Below are positions 61,591-64,000 of a stretch of 64,000 bases of DNA, piece after piece. Within the stretch, counting starts at the first letter, position 1. Each line of letters begins with the position of its first letter. The notes under the pieces are model-generated. The model saw only the letters and a program-made list of their open reading frames with translations. It ran no database searches and was not told the DNA's origin. The position numbers were made by a program, and so were the translations under genes. The stretch is from assembly GCA_020205615.1 (NCBI GenBank), contig CM035165.1, positions 90,458,005-90,522,004 of the forward strand. Reading direction: 5' to 3'. Source of the DNA: Panax quinquefolius (taxonomy: Eukaryota > Streptophyta > Magnoliopsida > Apiales > Araliaceae).

Positions 61591-63467
61591 TGAAAGTAGT
61601 ATGCACACAAGCCAATCATGTTTGATGATAAAGCATATACTTTGTAACAATCTTATTCATTTATTAATAAAAGTATTAATTTATTAAAGGCTTTTAATTA
61701 TCTACATGATCTTTGTTTTATAATATGTGATAAACCCATAGTTTTAAGCAATGCTTTTAGGATAATGATGATGATCATTCTAATGAGATCTAAATTCTTA
61801 GAAAGCTTAAAACTAAAATAGTTCCCAATCATTGGATTACTAAATTGGGGATTAGTGAATCCAGGATAGATTGGTACATCGTTCTTTGCTTTCGTTGGAT
61901 GAGGATGATTGATCTCATGATCATTTGTGTGGAGACACTAAAAGCAAGTATGTAGGTGCTTATTAGAGAATAAGTTCATCGAACGTGGCTCGCTAAGGAA
62001 TACCTAATGGAGTTTTACTTGCTGTCGATAGGAATTCTGTAGTGATAGTAAGACAAGTGATCCTTGGACTTGATATCATCATAGTATCTTGTGTATGATG
62101 AGTTATACTTTGACTTATTCCTTAAGACCCTTAGGGTATATCAAAGGGTATGCTTGGGTATAATAAGTTGTACATGGAGATAATGTATGATCGAAAAAGA
62201 ATCTACCACTTATTAAAAGAAGAGAAATGTCTATGTGATTCGATAAATGACAACCCAATAGTCCTTGGCAAGGCGAATGAAATTAGAAAGGAGTTTTTAA
62301 TTTGCATTATTTGGAGTCATGCATTTAAGAGTCGAAAATACATATAATTAAATAAAATAAGACTTGTGAAGAATTCCATGTCTTTATATTTAATTGGGAC
62401 ATTGTATGGTGGAAGGATTGAATTGTCACGGTAACTATTTACTCAAAGGTTCTTTAATGATTAATGTTGAAATCTATATTATCTGGAAAGTCGTTGATTG
62501 ATTCTTGGGAGGCTTATATCCTATTGTAGAATAAATATTATTTATTTAAATAAATTAATTATTTAATTTATTTATTTAAATAAGATTAGAATTGTTCTAA
62601 TTGATTTATTCACAACCGGTTTAATATGGAGAACCTAAAGGGTCACACCATAAAAGGAAGAATAATTATTTAAGAAGTTAATGGCATAATCGTAATAATA
62701 TGTTATGTATATTTAATTTAATCTATGGTGATAGAATAAATTAAATAGCTTAATATTTATTATTTAATATTTTAGAAATATTAAATATAAATTAATAAGA
62801 GGAGTCTTATTAATATTATTACAATTATTATTTTAATTTCTAAAAGAGTTTAGGAATTAATTTAATATAAGTACTCTCATTTATTCCTAATTGGATTAGG
62901 AAGAAAAATTAGTTAAAGGAGTTTAATTAATTATCCCTAATAAGATTAGGGAGCTTAATTAATTAAAAGAATTTAATTAATTAAATAAATCCCAATTCTT
63001 TAATTGTTAAGGTGGGTTGCCCACATCTATAAATAAGAGGAGTCTTATTATGGGTGAGGTGGTTATTGACTTTTACAATATACGCATAATTCCAATTTGT
63101 TGGAGAGTACGCCTTTTCTATAGAGATAGAAAACTAGGGTTGAGCCAATACCCCTTCTTCTTGAAAATTCTTTTTCCTTGGTGGATCACCTCTAGAGGCC
63201 AAACACTTGGGTGGCTAACGTTGATCAAAGGAAGGAACCAAACCCGGTGGATTCAAGTTGAACGCGAAAAGGATTGGAGGTGAACTTGTACCTGAGGAAG
63301 CTCGGATCTTCAAGGGTATGTTTGTTCTTCATATCTTTTCATTTAATTAATAATTGTGCATAAAGGGTGATCCCGGTATATGGTTTGTAAATTTTTAAAC
63401 TCTGATTTTACACGTTTCCGCTAATTTATGCAATTTGATTGCGTTCTTGAATATTACAAACATTACA
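61591..63467 (+). repeat. Copia LTR3
   Basis: Begins TGAAAGTAGTATGC, ends ACAAACATTACA. 1877 bp. TATA box at 63028-63035. Preceded by a polypurine tract and followed by a primer-binding site at 63469-63481, so a third interior follows. Confidence 0.92.
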
Positions 63468-63481
63468 GTGGCATCAGAGCC

Positions 63482-63886
63482 AAACCTTTATGCGAATTAT
63501 TAATTGTTTTAATTTGATACATATATTGATATGTGTTTAGAACAATTTAATTGGGCATAATTTTATCAGATAAAATTTAAAAAATAAAAATAATTAAAAA
63601 AAAGATGTTTTTTTTTTTTCTCTCACGGATTTTAATTGAAGTTATTAACTTCAAGGACCCCGTGGATGCCATGATTGATATTAAGTTAGGAGTTAATTTT
63701 TTTTTTTTGGTTAATAAGTGGTCATTCACGTAATTAAAGGAATCAAGTTGCTAACATGCACAGAAATTAGTGGCCCAGCGTGACAATTTTTTATTTTTTT
63801 TTGTTAGCAGGATGTCACAAAAATCAAGGATATCATATGATATATATATATTAACGGTTTAGCTTAATATATATATATATATATAG

Positions 63887-63923
<37 letters not shown>

Positions 63924-64000
63924 TCTTACTTATTTTATAATTAAAATAAAAAGTTTATTTTAATCTTAAAATAAAAGGTTTATTTTAATATTAAAATATA
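63482..64000 (+). other. Start of copia leader 3
   Basis: Same order as leaders 1 and 2: poly-T, GTTAATAAGTGGTCATTCAC, TA-rich stretch (63837-63918) and TTATTTTATAATTAAAATAA. Cut by the window edge. Confidence 0.85.

Overview
This is nuclear DNA of a flowering plant, most likely a eudicot. It is AT-rich and packed with LTR retrotransposons primed by initiator-Met tRNA. It holds a plant Helitron and one host gene remnant, a CYP736A-like cytochrome P450. There are no bacterial features. I found no intact host gene and no intact retrotransposon polyprotein, so this is a nested repeat block around a small island of older intergenic DNA.

Layout. (1) 1-15642, minus strand: a Tekay-type Ty3/gypsy element (Gy2) whose RT gene is split by a second element of the same family (Gy1, 1141-10217) with a 5-bp TTCAT duplication. 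Gy1 keeps gag and protease but lacks RT, RNase H and integrase. (2) 15643-22952: low-copy island with microsatellites, short tandem repeats, the P450 pseudogene (19186-20185, minus) and a 1.4-kb fold-back element (21256-22667). (3) 22953-33562, plus strand: a three-LTR tandem of a minimal gypsy derivative (2.05-kb LTRs, 336-bp interiors). Its first LTR carries a 4.6-kb Helitron (23378-28003). The third LTR is cut and joined to an integrase-chromodomain fragment that leads into a further LTR (34328-36793) and a gag start. (4) 37652-64000: that gag is broken by a minus-strand Ty1/copia LTR end. This is in turn invaded by a plus-strand copia tandem (LTR-interior-LTR-interior-LTR-interior), whose second interior carries a complete minus-strand copia element of the same family (49555-58844).

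How the parts work together: they do not form a pathway. The LTRs keep TATA boxes, primer-binding sites and polypurine tracts, while coding regions are deleted or frameshifted. Several deleted forms occur in more than one copy, so they were probably mobilised in trans by intact relatives elsewhere. The most unusual structure lies in transcribed non-coding parts: hairpin arrays inside the gypsy LTRs, and two families of exactly conserved short inverted repeats in the copia leader.

Caution: copies of the same repeat differ mainly by small indels and substitutions at or next to CG and CAG/CTG sites. That pattern fits consensus errors at methylated cytosines at least as well as real mutation, so many frameshifts and stops may not be real.
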